In this document: positions 36,278 through 45,217 of the stretch, piece by piece
Layout: each line of letters begins with the position of its first letter
Numbering within the stretch: position 1 is the stretch's first letter
Assembly: GCA_016788885.1 (NCBI GenBank)
Contig: JAEURX010000052.1
Span: 124,001 to 188,000, forward strand
DNA length: 64,000 nt
Direction of reading: 5' to 3'
Origin: Nitrospira sp.
GTDB lineage: Bacteria; Nitrospirota; Nitrospiria; Nitrospirales; Nitrospiraceae
The notes under the pieces: generated by a model
What the model saw: the letters and a program-made list of their open reading frames with translations, nothing else
Databases searched by the model: none
Told to the model about the DNA's origin: nothing
Program-made: the position numbers and the translations under genes

Positions 36278-37380
36278 AGCAAGCCAAACGCGTCGTGGTG
36301 AAGATCGGGAGCAGCCTCATCGCCTCGCGCGAGGTGGGCTTAAGCGCCGAACGCCTTGAGCGGCTCGCCACAGAAATTGCCGAGATCCGCAGCCAGGGGC
36401 GCGAGGTGCTCGTTGTCTCATCCGGCGCGGTCGTGTCGGGCATCAAAAAACTTGGGTTACGCGAATATCCCAAAAGTCTGCCGGTGAAACAGGCTGCTGC
36501 CGCAGTCGGTCAGAGCCAGTTGATGTGGGCGTACGAAAAGGCGTTTGAGCGTCTGAGCCTCCGCGTGGCTCAAGTCCTGCTCACTCACGAAGACCTCGCG
36601 GATCGCCGACGATTTTTGAACGCTCGACATACCCTGACCACCCTGATCAAATTCGGGGTCATCCCCATCATCAACGAAAACGATACCGTGGCCGTTGAAG
36701 AAATCCGGGTTGGCGACAACGATACGCTGGCCGCCCAGGTGGCGCACCTTGTCGACGCAGACCTGCTCATCATCCTGTCGGATGTGGATGGTTTATTCAC
36801 TGCCGATCCTCGCAAGGATCCCAATGCAACCTTGATTCCCGTGATCCACGACATCACCGAAGACATCGAACAGCGCGCAGGCCTGTCCTCCACCTTTGAA
36901 GGAACCGGAGGCATGGCGACCAAGGTGCGGGCCGCGAAAAAGGTCGGAGAATACGGGGTCCCGACCTTGATCTTGAATGGCAGCCACCAACGACTCCTCC
37001 CGGAAGTGCTGTCAGGGCAGCCAGGCGGCAGCTTGTTTCTTGGTCGCGAGCGCCGCATGAACAGCCGGAAACACTGGATCGCGTTTACATTGCGCCCTCG
37101 GGGCCATGTCCAATTAGATCAGGGCGCGGTCGAGGCCCTGGTGCGCAATGGCAAGAGTCTTCTCGCCTCAGGCATCCGCGACATCAGCGGCCAATTCGAA
37201 GCCGGTGACCCCGTCACCTGTACCGCTCCCGACGGGAAGGAGTGCGCCAAAGGCCTGGTGAACTTCTCCTCCTCGGTCCTGACCCGCATCAAAGGCCTCA
37301 AGACTGCCGATATCCAGAAGATCCCTGGACTTCAGGAGTACGAAGAAGTCATTCACCGGGATAATCTCGTGATTTTGTAG
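36259..37380 (+). CDS. proB: Glutamate 5-kinase
   Basis: A protein of 373 aa. The N-terminal amino-acid-kinase domain (VVVKIGSSLIAS, VVSSGAVVSGIKKLG, INENDTVAVEEIRVGDNDTLAAQVA, GTGGMATKVRAAKKV) is followed by a C-terminal PUA domain (about 285-370; LLASGIRDISGQFEAGDPV). It phosphorylates glutamate in the first step of proline synthesis and is normally feedback-inhibited by proline. It overlaps obgE by 19 bp. proA is not in the window. Confidence 0.96.
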   Translation: MRDEVVKQAKRVVVKIGSSLIASREVGLSAERLERLATEIAEIRSQGREVLVVSSGAVVSGIKKLGLREYPKSLPVKQAAAAVGQSQLMWAYEKAFERLSLRVAQVLLTHEDLADRRRFLNARHTLTTLIKFGVIPIINENDTVAVEEIRVGDNDTLAAQVAHLVDADLLIILSDVDGLFTADPRKDPNATLIPVIHDITEDIEQRAGLSSTFEGTGGMATKVRAAKKVGEYGVPTLILNGSHQRLLPEVLSGQPGGSLFLGRERRMNSRKHWIAFTLRPRGHVQLDQGAVEALVRNGKSLLASGIRDISGQFEAGDPVTCTAPDGKECAKGLVNFSSSVLTRIKGLKTADIQKIPGLQEYEEVIHRDNLVIL

Positions 37381-37473
37381 GCGCCCAGGGACTCGGTACT
37401 CCCGGTGCCGGCATCAAGCAACCAGTCCGGCGGTCAACCAGCTGAGGCAGGAGTTCGAGCGAGAGGAGGAGCC

Positions 37474-38154
37474 GTGCGTCTGGGACTTTTGGGCGGGAGT
37501 TTTAATCCCATCCACCGCTGCCATCTCGCAATTGCACAATCGGCCAGACAGCGTCTCCCCCTTGACCGTGTGCTGTTCATTCCCACCGGAGACCCTCCGC
37601 ACAAGCAATCGAGCACTCTCGCCGATGCCCGGCATCGCTACCAGATGGTCCAGCTGGCGATTCAGGATGTGCCGGAATTCGTACTAACCGACATCGAAAT
37701 CCGCCGAACGGGCAAGTCTTACTCGATCGATACCGTCCGGGCGATTCAGCAAGAATATGGATCAGACACCTCATTGTTTTTCATCATCGGGCTGGATGCG
37801 TTTGTGGATCTCCCGTCCTGGAAGGAAGCCGATCTCCTGCTCAAAACGTGTAATTTTGTCGTGATTTCAAGACCCTCTACCAAGTTCCTCGACCTAGCTG
37901 CAATTCCGTTCTTCAACGAAGTTCCACAGGTCACGCTGGACGCACTCGACGCCGCGAAACAAGACCGAGCCGACGTACCCCTGACCAACGGTCGCACCCT
38001 GACGTTCCTGCGATTGCCCCCCTGCGAAAGCTCCGCGTCGGAGATCAGAGCCCGCATTCACGCCGGCCGTCCTCTGGCAAATCTGTTGCCCGCCCAGGTG
38101 GAATCCTATATACTTCGCGAGGGGTTATACAGGGAGGACGGTGAGCGTTTCTGA
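37474..38154 (+). CDS. nadD: Nicotinate-nucleotide adenylyltransferase
   Basis: A protein of 226 aa. I place the start at the GTG at 37474: AGGAGGA lies just upstream and the family sequence RLGLLGGSFNPIHRCHLAIAQ begins at once, whereas an ATG 69 bp earlier adds unrelated residues. It has the nucleotidyltransferase GSFNPIH (HxGH-like) motif, PTGDPPHK, and the C-terminal SSASEIRARI (ISSTxIR-type). It adenylates nicotinate mononucleotide in NAD synthesis; nadA is also in this window. It overlaps rsfS by 14 bp. Confidence 0.95.
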   Translation: MRLGLLGGSFNPIHRCHLAIAQSARQRLPLDRVLFIPTGDPPHKQSSTLADARHRYQMVQLAIQDVPEFVLTDIEIRRTGKSYSIDTVRAIQQEYGSDTSLFFIIGLDAFVDLPSWKEADLLLKTCNFVVISRPSTKFLDLAAIPFFNEVPQVTLDALDAAKQDRADVPLTNGRTLTFLRLPPCESSASEIRARIHAGRPLANLLPAQVESYILREGLYREDGERF

Positions 38155-38563
38155 ATCAAAAGCCAAAGCGCTGGCGGTGGCAAGTGCCATCCTGGACAAA
38201 AAGGCCGCCGACGTTCTCATCCTGCATATCGCCAAACTGACCTCCATTGCCGATTACTTGGTCATCGGCTCCGGAGAATCGGAGCGACAAGCGCGCGCGA
38301 TCGCAGACCATGTGATCGACGAGCTCAAGGCCCAAGGCCATCCGCCGCTCAGCATCGAAGGAGCGTCGTCGGCCAAGTGGGTTGTCGTCGACTTTGGTGA
38401 CGTCATCGTCCACATTTTCCAGAAGGATATTCGCGAACACTACGCACTCGAACGACTGTGGGGCGATGCAGGGCACGTGCGCCTGCCGGAAGAGCGAGCC
38501 GTGAAAGCGGCGAAACCGGCACGGACGACAGCACGCCCGGCGCGCACCCGGAAACGGGTCTAG
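38141..38563 (+). CDS. rsfS: Ribosome silencing factor RsfS
   Basis: A protein of 140 aa starting at the GTG at 38141, with GGGAGG three bases before it. It has KKAADVLILHIAKLTSIADYLVIGSGESERQARAIADHV and GASSAKWVVVDFGDVIVHIFQKDIREHYALERLWGDA, the DUF143/RsfS signature. It binds L14 and blocks subunit joining in poor nutrition. The basic Ala/Thr/Arg tail of ~25 residues is an extra. nadD-rsfS adjacency is the usual arrangement. Confidence 0.95.
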   Translation: MSVSESKAKALAVASAILDKKAADVLILHIAKLTSIADYLVIGSGESERQARAIADHVIDELKAQGHPPLSIEGASSAKWVVVDFGDVIVHIFQKDIREHYALERLWGDAGHVRLPEERAVKAAKPARTTARPARTRKRV

Positions 38564-38564
38564 C

Positions 38565-39965
38565 ATGTTTCGGCTCCTCTCCACGATTTTCCTCGTCAGC
38601 GTCGGCATCTTTCTCTACAGCTACTTTCGTGAGCTGAACCCCGGCACGATTACGGTCAGAACCAGCCCAGACGCCCTCTTTGAGCTCAGTCCCGTGTCCT
38701 TGGTGCTGTTCTCGATGGCTCTGGGGGCCACCCTGGTCGCACTGATCGTCACGATCAAGGAAACCTCCCACGTGTTCATGAACTGGCGCACCAACCGCCT
38801 CGTGCGCCGGAAAGAGAAGGTCGATGCCCTACACCGGGACGGGACGCACGCCTTCATGTCCAAACGAACGGCCGATGCCGTCAGTCTCTTCGAACGTGCC
38901 CTCGTCATCGATCCCAACCGGACCGACTCACTGCTGTGGCTCGGGAATATTTACCGCTCCGAGAGCAACTTTGCCGAGGCGATCCGGCTCCATCAGCAGG
39001 CCCACCGCATCGAAGAGCGCAATGTGGAAGTCCTGCTGGAGTTGGCCAAGGATCTCGAAGGCGCACGCCGCTACGAAGAGGCGCTTCAAACGCTTCAGAA
39101 CATCCTCCGGCTCGAGCCCGACAATTTAATGGCCTTGATCCGCAAACGCGACCTGTACATCCGCCTTGAAAAATGGAGTGACGCGCTCGAGATCCAGCAC
39201 CGGCTGGTGAAGGCGAACCTGCCGGAAAGCGAACGCCGGGCCGAAGCCAATCTCCTGCTTGGCTGCATGTACGAAGTCGGCCGACAACTCCTCGAGCGCG
39301 GGCATCCCGACAAAGCGCGACGGTATTTCCGGGGCGCCATCAAGAAGGACCGGACCTTTCTCCCAGCCTATATCGGCATCGGTGAAATTTTGGTTCGCGA
39401 GGGCAAGACCAAGAACGCGGTCGAAATTCTCAAGAAAATCTACGCCAAGACACGCAGTGTCATCATCCTCCATCGCCTGGAGGAACTCTTTCTGGAGCTC
39501 GGAGAGCCGGATGAAATCATCCGCGTATATCAGGAGGCGCTTCAGCAGGACCCTCACAACGCCGTCGTCCAGTTCTATCTGGGCAAATTATATTACCGAC
39601 TCGAAATGGTGGATGAGGCGTACGACGTCCTCTCGACCCTGGACGGCACGCAGGAACAGCTCGTGGACTACCACAAGATCATGGCCAACCTGTATCTCCG
39701 CAAGCAGCACATGGACGAAGCCGTCGGGGAACTCAAGAAAGCCCTCGGATTCAAGAAACGTGTCGTCGTCCCCTATCAATGCTCCCAGTGCCATCATGAA
39801 CTGGCGGAATGGTCAGGCCGGTGCCGGCGGTGCGGGCGCTGGAATACCTACGTCGCCCTTCCGTGGCGTGACCATGCGAAGGCCGACACCGACCAGAGCA
39901 GCCCAGGCTCACGGATACCTGTCGTCCCCTATCAAGGCATTGCATCTCCCTTTGAAACCGTGTAG
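38565..39965 (+). CDS. LapB/YciM-like TPR membrane protein with C-terminal zinc ribbon
   Basis: A protein of 466 aa starting one base after the rsfS stop. Two membrane segments lie at about 1-22 (FRLLSTIFLVSVGIFLYSYF) and 45-66 (SLVLFSMALGATLVALIVTI). About 8-9 TPR units follow to residue 400. Near the C-terminus is a rubredoxin-like metal knuckle, YQCSQCHHELAEWSGRCRRCG (two CXXC pairs). This layout is that of LapB, which tunes LPS synthesis by guiding LpxC to FtsH. LapB has one membrane anchor and this protein has two, so orthology is uncertain. Confidence 0.75.
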   Translation: MFRLLSTIFLVSVGIFLYSYFRELNPGTITVRTSPDALFELSPVSLVLFSMALGATLVALIVTIKETSHVFMNWRTNRLVRRKEKVDALHRDGTHAFMSKRTADAVSLFERALVIDPNRTDSLLWLGNIYRSESNFAEAIRLHQQAHRIEERNVEVLLELAKDLEGARRYEEALQTLQNILRLEPDNLMALIRKRDLYIRLEKWSDALEIQHRLVKANLPESERRAEANLLLGCMYEVGRQLLERGHPDKARRYFRGAIKKDRTFLPAYIGIGEILVREGKTKNAVEILKKIYAKTRSVIILHRLEELFLELGEPDEIIRVYQEALQQDPHNAVVQFYLGKLYYRLEMVDEAYDVLSTLDGTQEQLVDYHKIMANLYLRKQHMDEAVGELKKALGFKKRVVVPYQCSQCHHELAEWSGRCRRCGRWNTYVALPWRDHAKADTDQSSPGSRIPVVPYQGIASPFETV

Positions 39966-40066
39966 GGTTTCGACCGCACTTTTTTCACCTCACAGAGACG
40001 GCCTCCGCCCTCGGACGCACCGATCGGGACTCAAGGTTCGTTCTGTTTTTTCCAGGAGTAGCGTGC

Positions 40067-41101
40067 ATGATTGAGCTGAGCAGCCTAGCCGAGAAGGCCT
40101 TACGAGACGAACCACTGACCCACGAAGAATCCCTGGCCGTATTGCAAACACCGGATTCTCGACTACTGGAGCTGCTGCAAGCCGCCTTCACGGTGCGTGA
40201 ACGTTACTTCGGGAAGACCGTCCGCCTGCAAATGCTGATGAACGCCAAGAGCGGCGCCTGCCAGGAAGACTGCGGGTATTGTTCCCAGTCTGCCGTGTCC
40301 AAGGCGCCGATTGAGCGATACGGACTCCTCCCGCAAGAGCAAATGCTCACGGGCGCCCGCCGTGCGGCCGCCGCCAAGGCCCAACGCTATTGCATCGTCA
40401 TCAGCGGACGAAGCCCTTTGGACCGCGACATTGCCGAGGTTGCCTCAGCGGTGCGGTCCATCAAACAGGAAGTCCCGATTCAGATTTGCTGTTCCTTAGG
40501 GCTACTCAATGAAGGCCAGGCAAAAGACCTGAAAGCCGCGGGCGTCGACCGCATCAATCACAACCTGAACACCAGCGAAGCCTACCATTCAGAAATCTGC
40601 ACCACACATACCTTTCAGGACCGATTAGCCACGATTCGGCACGCTCGGACGGCGGGGCTGGAAATCTGCTCAGGCGGCATTGTCGGGATGGGCGAACGTG
40701 ATGAGGATTTGATCGATCTGGCGCTTGCCCTCCGGGAAGTCAAACCGGATTCTATTCCGCTCAACATGCTGCATCCGGCGTCCGGCACTCCGATGGAGCA
40801 TTGCACGCCTCTGACGCCGCAGCGATGCCTGAAAGCGCTCTGCCTCTTCCGCTTCCTCCACCCGAGGACGGAGATTCGGATCGCCGGCGGACGCGAGCAT
40901 AACCTACGAAGTCTACAGCCTCTGGCACTCTATCCGGCCGATTCTGTCTTTGTGAACGGCTACCTCACGACACCGGGCCAACCGGCGGCAGAGGTCTGGC
41001 GCATGATCGAAGACCTGGGCTTTGAGATCCAAGTGGATGCGTTGCCCCTGACGCAAGGTTCCGCCCCGGCCACTGAGCCGGCCGTGGGACGTCACTCATA
41101 G
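40067..41101 (+). CDS. bioB: Biotin synthase
   Basis: A protein of 344 aa. The radical-SAM cysteines are in GACQEDCGYCSQSA (CXXXCXXC) near residue 65. It also has YCIVISGRSPLDRD, INHNLNTSEAYHSEICTTHTFQDRLATI and GIVGMGERDEDLIDLAL, with the [2Fe-2S]-site Arg region in EIRIAGGREHNLRSLQPL. It inserts sulfur into dethiobiotin. AGGAG precedes the ATG. No other biotin genes are adjacent. Its end overlaps the convergent ABC permease by 10 bp. Confidence 0.96.
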   Translation: MIELSSLAEKALRDEPLTHEESLAVLQTPDSRLLELLQAAFTVRERYFGKTVRLQMLMNAKSGACQEDCGYCSQSAVSKAPIERYGLLPQEQMLTGARRAAAAKAQRYCIVISGRSPLDRDIAEVASAVRSIKQEVPIQICCSLGLLNEGQAKDLKAAGVDRINHNLNTSEAYHSEICTTHTFQDRLATIRHARTAGLEICSGGIVGMGERDEDLIDLALALREVKPDSIPLNMLHPASGTPMEHCTPLTPQRCLKALCLFRFLHPRTEIRIAGGREHNLRSLQPLALYPADSVFVNGYLTTPGQPAAEVWRMIEDLGFEIQVDALPLTQGSAPATEPAVGRHS

Positions 41102-43746
41102 CGCAGTCCCTCCACCAACGGTTGCCGGGCGGCCCAACGGGCTGGCCAAAGCCCGGCAAGCAGTGAGGCGATCAAGGCCAGGGCTGCCACTTCCAGGAGA
41201 AGCCCATACGGATAGGCCACCTGAATCGTCCAACCGAATGACTGCCGGTTGATGACCCTGATCAGAATAAGGGCCAGCGCGAGCCCACCCACGATTCCCA
41301 TGCCCGTCCCCAGCAGCCCCAGATAACCGGCCTCCCAAAGAATCAACGCCGTCACTTGTCCCTGGCTGCCACCCAACGCTTGCAGCGTCGCCAATTCACG
41401 GCGCCGTTCGACCACTGACGTCACGAGCGTATTAATGATACCCAGCATGGCGATAATGACCGCAATCGCCTCGAGGACATACGTCAAGGTGAAGGTCCGA
41501 TCAAAGATACGGAGAATTGCCCGCCGCAATTCAGCATTGCTGAGGACCGTCGGCATCAGACTTCCATCGTCCTCCCGCGCAAACAACTCCCCGATCGCCG
41601 AGCGTGCCTGGTCCAGTTCCACCCCCGTATGAAGATATACAGGAAACACGGTCACCCCATCGTCCTTCCACCATTGCTGATAGAGGGATCGGTCGATGAT
41701 AATTTTTCCGCCGTCCGTCGCATAGTCGTAAAATACCCCTAGCACCAACAGCGACTGCTCCCCCACCGGGGTGGCAATGGACACCCGATTCCCCGCGGTG
41801 AGTTGCAGGCGATTGGCCAACACCTCCGAAAGAATCGCCCCTTCCCCGTCCGCGGCACGGCTCAAAATGCGCGTGGAATCCCCTTCGAGAAAGAGATACC
41901 GGCTCCGGGCCGCGTGTAACGCCAGATCCCTCGACACCAACGCGGCCGGGCGTCCCTGCGCCTCGATCCGCAGATCACGATAGGCATCGACCGCCGACAC
42001 CACGGTCGAACCGGCTAACCGCTCCCGCCACGCGCCTGGAAGCACAGCCGTCGATGCACCATGACGGCCGACATTGGGCCACCCGGCAGGCGCCACAATA
42101 AAATCCGCCATGACGGTCTGATCAATCCAAATCTCTACTGTTTCGCGAAAACTCCTGATCATCACCATGACCCCGACCATGATGGCGACGCCGACCAGAA
42201 AGGCCGACACCGTCACCGCGTTCCTGCCCATGCCTCTGGTGGTCTGCTCACGGGCAATATGACGAACGGCCCCACCCAGGGATGGCATCGGAGAAACGAC
42301 GCTCAACTCTCGCGTGCGACAGAACATCTGCATCAGCTTCGGCACGAGACAGGACAGCCCCGCCAGCACGCAAAATGTCGCCACATACCCAAAGACGGGT
42401 ATTCCGGCAACCGGCCCGGCGAAGACACAGCCCAGGGCGAACAGCAGCAGAACAACTCCCGCCAAGCCGAGCGACCCCGCGCGAACCCGTTGCGCGACGT
42501 CATATTCACCTGGCGCCAGGGCTGCGACGATGACCGTTCGGCCGGCGTCCAAACTCGGCCCCAGCGCACCCAGAACAGAAACCCCGCTGCCGATGACGAT
42601 CGCTTCGATCAGCAGCCGGCCCGCGCCCGGAACAAATCCAATCACCCTGGTGGCCTCAGCCAGTGGCGTATACAGTTCGTGAATAGTCCGTCCCACCATG
42701 CCCACCAGCACATTCCCCAGCATCAGGCCAAGGACACCTCCAGCACATCCACCGACCACACCGAACACTCCGGCCTCCACCAGAAACAGACCCACCACCA
42801 TCGGCTCAGACATGCCGATCGCACGCAAGATGCCGACCTCTCTCCGTCGCTGAGCCACCGTGAAGGAGACCGTGTTGTAGATGAGAAAGATCCCTACCAG
42901 TAGCCCGACCATGCTCAACACCGACAGATTCAGTTGGAAGGCCCCTACCATGGACTCGACCTGCTGACTCCGTTGAATGGGACGGCGAACCTGCATATGT
43001 GAAGGCACCACCCGCGCGATGGCCTCCGCCACCTGCTCCACCGATACGGCTGCCGCAGTCACTACATCGATGCGGTCCAATCGACCAATCAACCCGAACG
43101 TCCGCTGGGCGGCGGCAATATCCATCACCGCCCAATGGTCCCAGGGTGAGGGACTGCCGGACCGACGGTGCATGATGGACAGAATCGAAACGGAGACCGC
43201 TCGACCATTGGCCTCCAGAGCAACCTGCGCTCCAGGTCCGACGCCCAGATCCATAGCGAGCGCCTCACCAACCAGCAGTCCATTAGCACTCAGAAGGCCG
43301 CCCATCGCGATCGCGTCACCCGGCCGGTCCCGCATGTCGAAGGTGGCAAGAATTCTTCCGTCGGCTCGATTCACCTCGTCCAACAGATCCAAGCCAAGTA
43401 CCGCGAACGAGTGTCTCCGGCCACCAGTGGTCACAACCCCGACTTCAAGCACAGGCCTGGTGGACTCGACGCCATCGACTTCCCGTACGGCACGAATCAG
43501 ATGCTCATCGATGCCAGCCTCGCCGGCCGATATTTCCAATGTGACCGGCCCGGCGACGCTCAAGACGGATTCTTCGAAAGAACGCAGCACCTCGACGTTG
43601 GCCGTTTGTACCGCAATGCTCGCGGCAACCCCCAGGGCCACGCCGATCATTGTCAGGGCTGTCCGCCCCGGATGGGTGGACAAATGTGTCCACCCAAGAC
43701 GGGCGTAGACCTTCAAGAACGCCACGGATATCAAGGACATCGCCAT
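41092..43746 (-). CDS. YbbP-like ABC transporter permease (two FtsX domains)
   Basis: A protein of 884 aa. A first membrane segment near 22-42 is followed by a MacB-type periplasmic domain, an FtsX permease domain (about 270-400; GIFLIYNTVSFTVAQRRREVGILRAIGMSE), two middle membrane segments, a second periplasmic region, and a second FtsX domain at the C-terminus (ITNTLVTSVVERRRELATLQALGGSQGQV-like and following helices). This fits the YbbA-YbbP / LolCDE-like type VII ABC group, which work on lipids, lipoproteins or envelope stress rather than classic import. The likely ATPase is at 45218-45940 on the same strand, separated by a divergent HTH gene and pyrD. Confidence 0.85.
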   Translation of the reverse strand: MAMSLISVAFLKVYARLGWTHLSTHPGRTALTMIGVALGVAASIAVQTANVEVLRSFEESVLSVAGPVTLEISAGEAGIDEHLIRAVREVDGVESTRPVLEVGVVTTGGRRHSFAVLGLDLLDEVNRADGRILATFDMRDRPGDAIAMGGLLSANGLLVGEALAMDLGVGPGAQVALEANGRAVSVSILSIMHRRSGSPSPWDHWAVMDIAAAQRTFGLIGRLDRIDVVTAAAVSVEQVAEAIARVVPSHMQVRRPIQRSQQVESMVGAFQLNLSVLSMVGLLVGIFLIYNTVSFTVAQRRREVGILRAIGMSEPMVVGLFLVEAGVFGVVGGCAGGVLGLMLGNVLVGMVGRTIHELYTPLAEATRVIGFVPGAGRLLIEAIVIGSGVSVLGALGPSLDAGRTVIVAALAPGEYDVAQRVRAGSLGLAGVVLLLFALGCVFAGPVAGIPVFGYVATFCVLAGLSCLVPKLMQMFCRTRELSVVSPMPSLGGAVRHIAREQTTRGMGRNAVTVSAFLVGVAIMVGVMVMIRSFRETVEIWIDQTVMADFIVAPAGWPNVGRHGASTAVLPGAWRERLAGSTVVSAVDAYRDLRIEAQGRPAALVSRDLALHAARSRYLFLEGDSTRILSRAADGEGAILSEVLANRLQLTAGNRVSIATPVGEQSLLVLGVFYDYATDGGKIIIDRSLYQQWWKDDGVTVFPVYLHTGVELDQARSAIGELFAREDDGSLMPTVLSNAELRRAILRIFDRTFTLTYVLEAIAVIIAMLGIINTLVTSVVERRRELATLQALGGSQGQVTALILWEAGYLGLLGTGMGIVGGLALALILIRVINRQSFGWTIQVAYPYGLLLEVAALALIASLLAGLWPARWAARQPLVEGLRYE

Positions 43747-43771
43747 ACTCGACGACTGGGCAGTCTAGTAA

Positions 43772-43800
43772 TTGTTTTTACAGATTTACCCAGGTATGCT
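43772..43800 (+). promoter_or_regulatory. Possible promoter of the LuxR-type HTH gene
   Basis: TTGTTT at 43772-43777 and TATGCT at 43795-43800 are 17 bp apart, in an A/T-rich stretch just before the HTH gene. Matches to consensus are moderate. TAGAAT at 43815-43820 is a better -10 but has no matching -35. Confidence 0.35.
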
Positions 43801-43838
43801 AAGATTACGTTCAGTAGAATTTTGGGGTACAAATTTTT

Positions 43839-44174
43839 ATGGCACCACGCAAACGTCCTCAAGCAAAGAAGTCCGTGAAGACCACGAAGACGGCTCCAAC
43901 AGCCAAGAAGCGGAAGGCTGTGAAGGTCGTCAAAGCCGCACCCATACGAGGCAAACGATCCGACGGCTTGACCCCTCGCCAGAAAGAGATTCTCAAACTG
44001 GTGTCACAGGGAAATACGAACCGTGACATCGCCCGCCGGCTGGATATCAGCGTGCGAACGGTCGAGGTGCACCGCTTCAACCTCATGCGGCGCCTCAAGG
44101 TCCGTAACGTGGCCCAGCTGTTGCGCCAGGCACTGCAGTTGGGATTCCTCCCGAAGAATTTCGCGTTCAGATAG
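43839..44174 (+). CDS. Stand-alone LuxR-type HTH protein with lysine-rich tail
   Basis: A protein of 111 aa. Residues 1-40 are rich in Lys, Ala, Pro and Thr (KRPQAKKSVKTTKTAPTAKKRK), like a histone H1 tail. Residues 43-105 form a complete LuxR/GerE HTH (LTPRQKEILKLVSQGNTNRDIARRLDISVRTVEVHRFNLMRRL). There is no receiver or ligand domain, so regulation must be by level or by partners. The basic tail may add non-specific DNA binding or compaction. It is divergent from the ABC permease gene (92 bp between starts), which it may control. The A/T-rich upstream region stands out locally. Confidence 0.8.
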   Translation: MAPRKRPQAKKSVKTTKTAPTAKKRKAVKVVKAAPIRGKRSDGLTPRQKEILKLVSQGNTNRDIARRLDISVRTVEVHRFNLMRRLKVRNVAQLLRQALQLGFLPKNFAFR

Positions 44175-44216
44175 GCGCAGCCAGGAACATGCTGCGCCGA
44201 GTCCACACGGCGATCG

Positions 44217-45149
44217 TTATAATTCCTGGAGTTTTCCCCGAGTCGCCTCCAGTGAACGCGGCCCCCGAGCGTTGAGCTCAGCCGCCAATTCACGCTCCAG
44301 GCGTTCGAACACTCCTACTCCCTCCTCGACCAGCACGGTGCCCACCTGAACGGCCGACGCTCCGCATAACACATGTTCATACGCATCAAGGCCCTGTACC
44401 ACCCCACCGGTACCGATGATCGGTACTCGCCCTCCGAGGAGTTTCCAGAAAGCCCGCACATTGGCCAATGCTACAGGCTTGATCAATGCTCCGCCCAATC
44501 CTCCAAACCCTCCCTTGGGCTTGATCACGGGCCTGTCCCGCGTGGGATCGATCACGAGGCCATTGCCGACGGAGTTGATCAAATTCAAGTAGTCGACGTG
44601 ACCGCGGCCGATGACCTCCGCCATCACGGCATGGTGCGCAGGATCGAAGTACGGGGGTAGCTTGACGCCCATCGGGACGGTAATCAGTGGCCGCACGCGC
44701 TTGAGCAAGCGCTCGGCATCCGCCGCATCATAGGCGATCTGCGGCTTGCCCGGAATATTGGGACAAGACAGATTGACTTCGATGAGGTCAGGGCGCGCCT
44801 GATCGATGACTCGCGCCATGGTCAGGAAGTCATCCTCGCAAAGACCGGCAATACTGGCGATCACTGGCTTGCCGAACTGTTTGAGTTCGGGAATGAGTTC
44901 CGAATAGGCACGATATCCGAGATTCGGTAACCCCATGGAATTGATCGAGCCGCCTGGGAATCCATAGTAGCGAGGTTCCGGATTCCCGTCCCGTGGTTCG
45001 ACTGTCATCGACTTGGTGACAATGGCACCGGATCGCGAGCGGCCCAATGCCAGCAGCTCCTCCCTCGTCATGCACAGCGCTCCGGAAGCATTCATAAAAC
45101 AGCTGGGGAATTTCACGCCCGCAATGGTGATGCTCAGGTCCATTCTCAT
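44217..45149 (-). CDS. pyrD: Class 1A dihydroorotate dehydrogenase (fumarate type)
   Basis: A protein of 310 aa. I chose the ATG at 45149 because AGGAG stands 5 bases before it. It has FMNASGALCMTREEL, GSINSMGLPNLGY, the catalytic-Cys segment VNLSCPNIPGKPQIAYD, GVKLPPYFD, VIKPKGGFGGLGGALIKPVALANVRAF and IIGTGGVVQGLDAYEHVLCGAS. These match the class 1A enzyme of lactococci closely along its whole length. Class 1A enzymes are cytosolic and pass electrons to fumarate. Neither a PyrK (class 1B) nor a membrane-binding N-terminus (class 2) is present. Confidence 0.92.
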   Translation of the reverse strand: MRMDLSITIAGVKFPSCFMNASGALCMTREELLALGRSRSGAIVTKSMTVEPRDGNPEPRYYGFPGGSINSMGLPNLGYRAYSELIPELKQFGKPVIASIAGLCEDDFLTMARVIDQARPDLIEVNLSCPNIPGKPQIAYDAADAERLLKRVRPLITVPMGVKLPPYFDPAHHAVMAEVIGRGHVDYLNLINSVGNGLVIDPTRDRPVIKPKGGFGGLGGALIKPVALANVRAFWKLLGGRVPIIGTGGVVQGLDAYEHVLCGASAVQVGTVLVEEGVGVFERLERELAAELNARGPRSLEATRGKLQEL

Positions 45150-45217
45150 CCTTTCTCCTGGCAGGATCGTTGCCCTCGGCCGGCCTTGCGTTCCTGTCGC
45201 CATCCAACCCCGGACGG

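Noticed and set aside
42061-42903. 280-aa open frame on the plus strand
   Set aside because: Antisense to the ABC permease; low-complexity His/Arg/Pro content.
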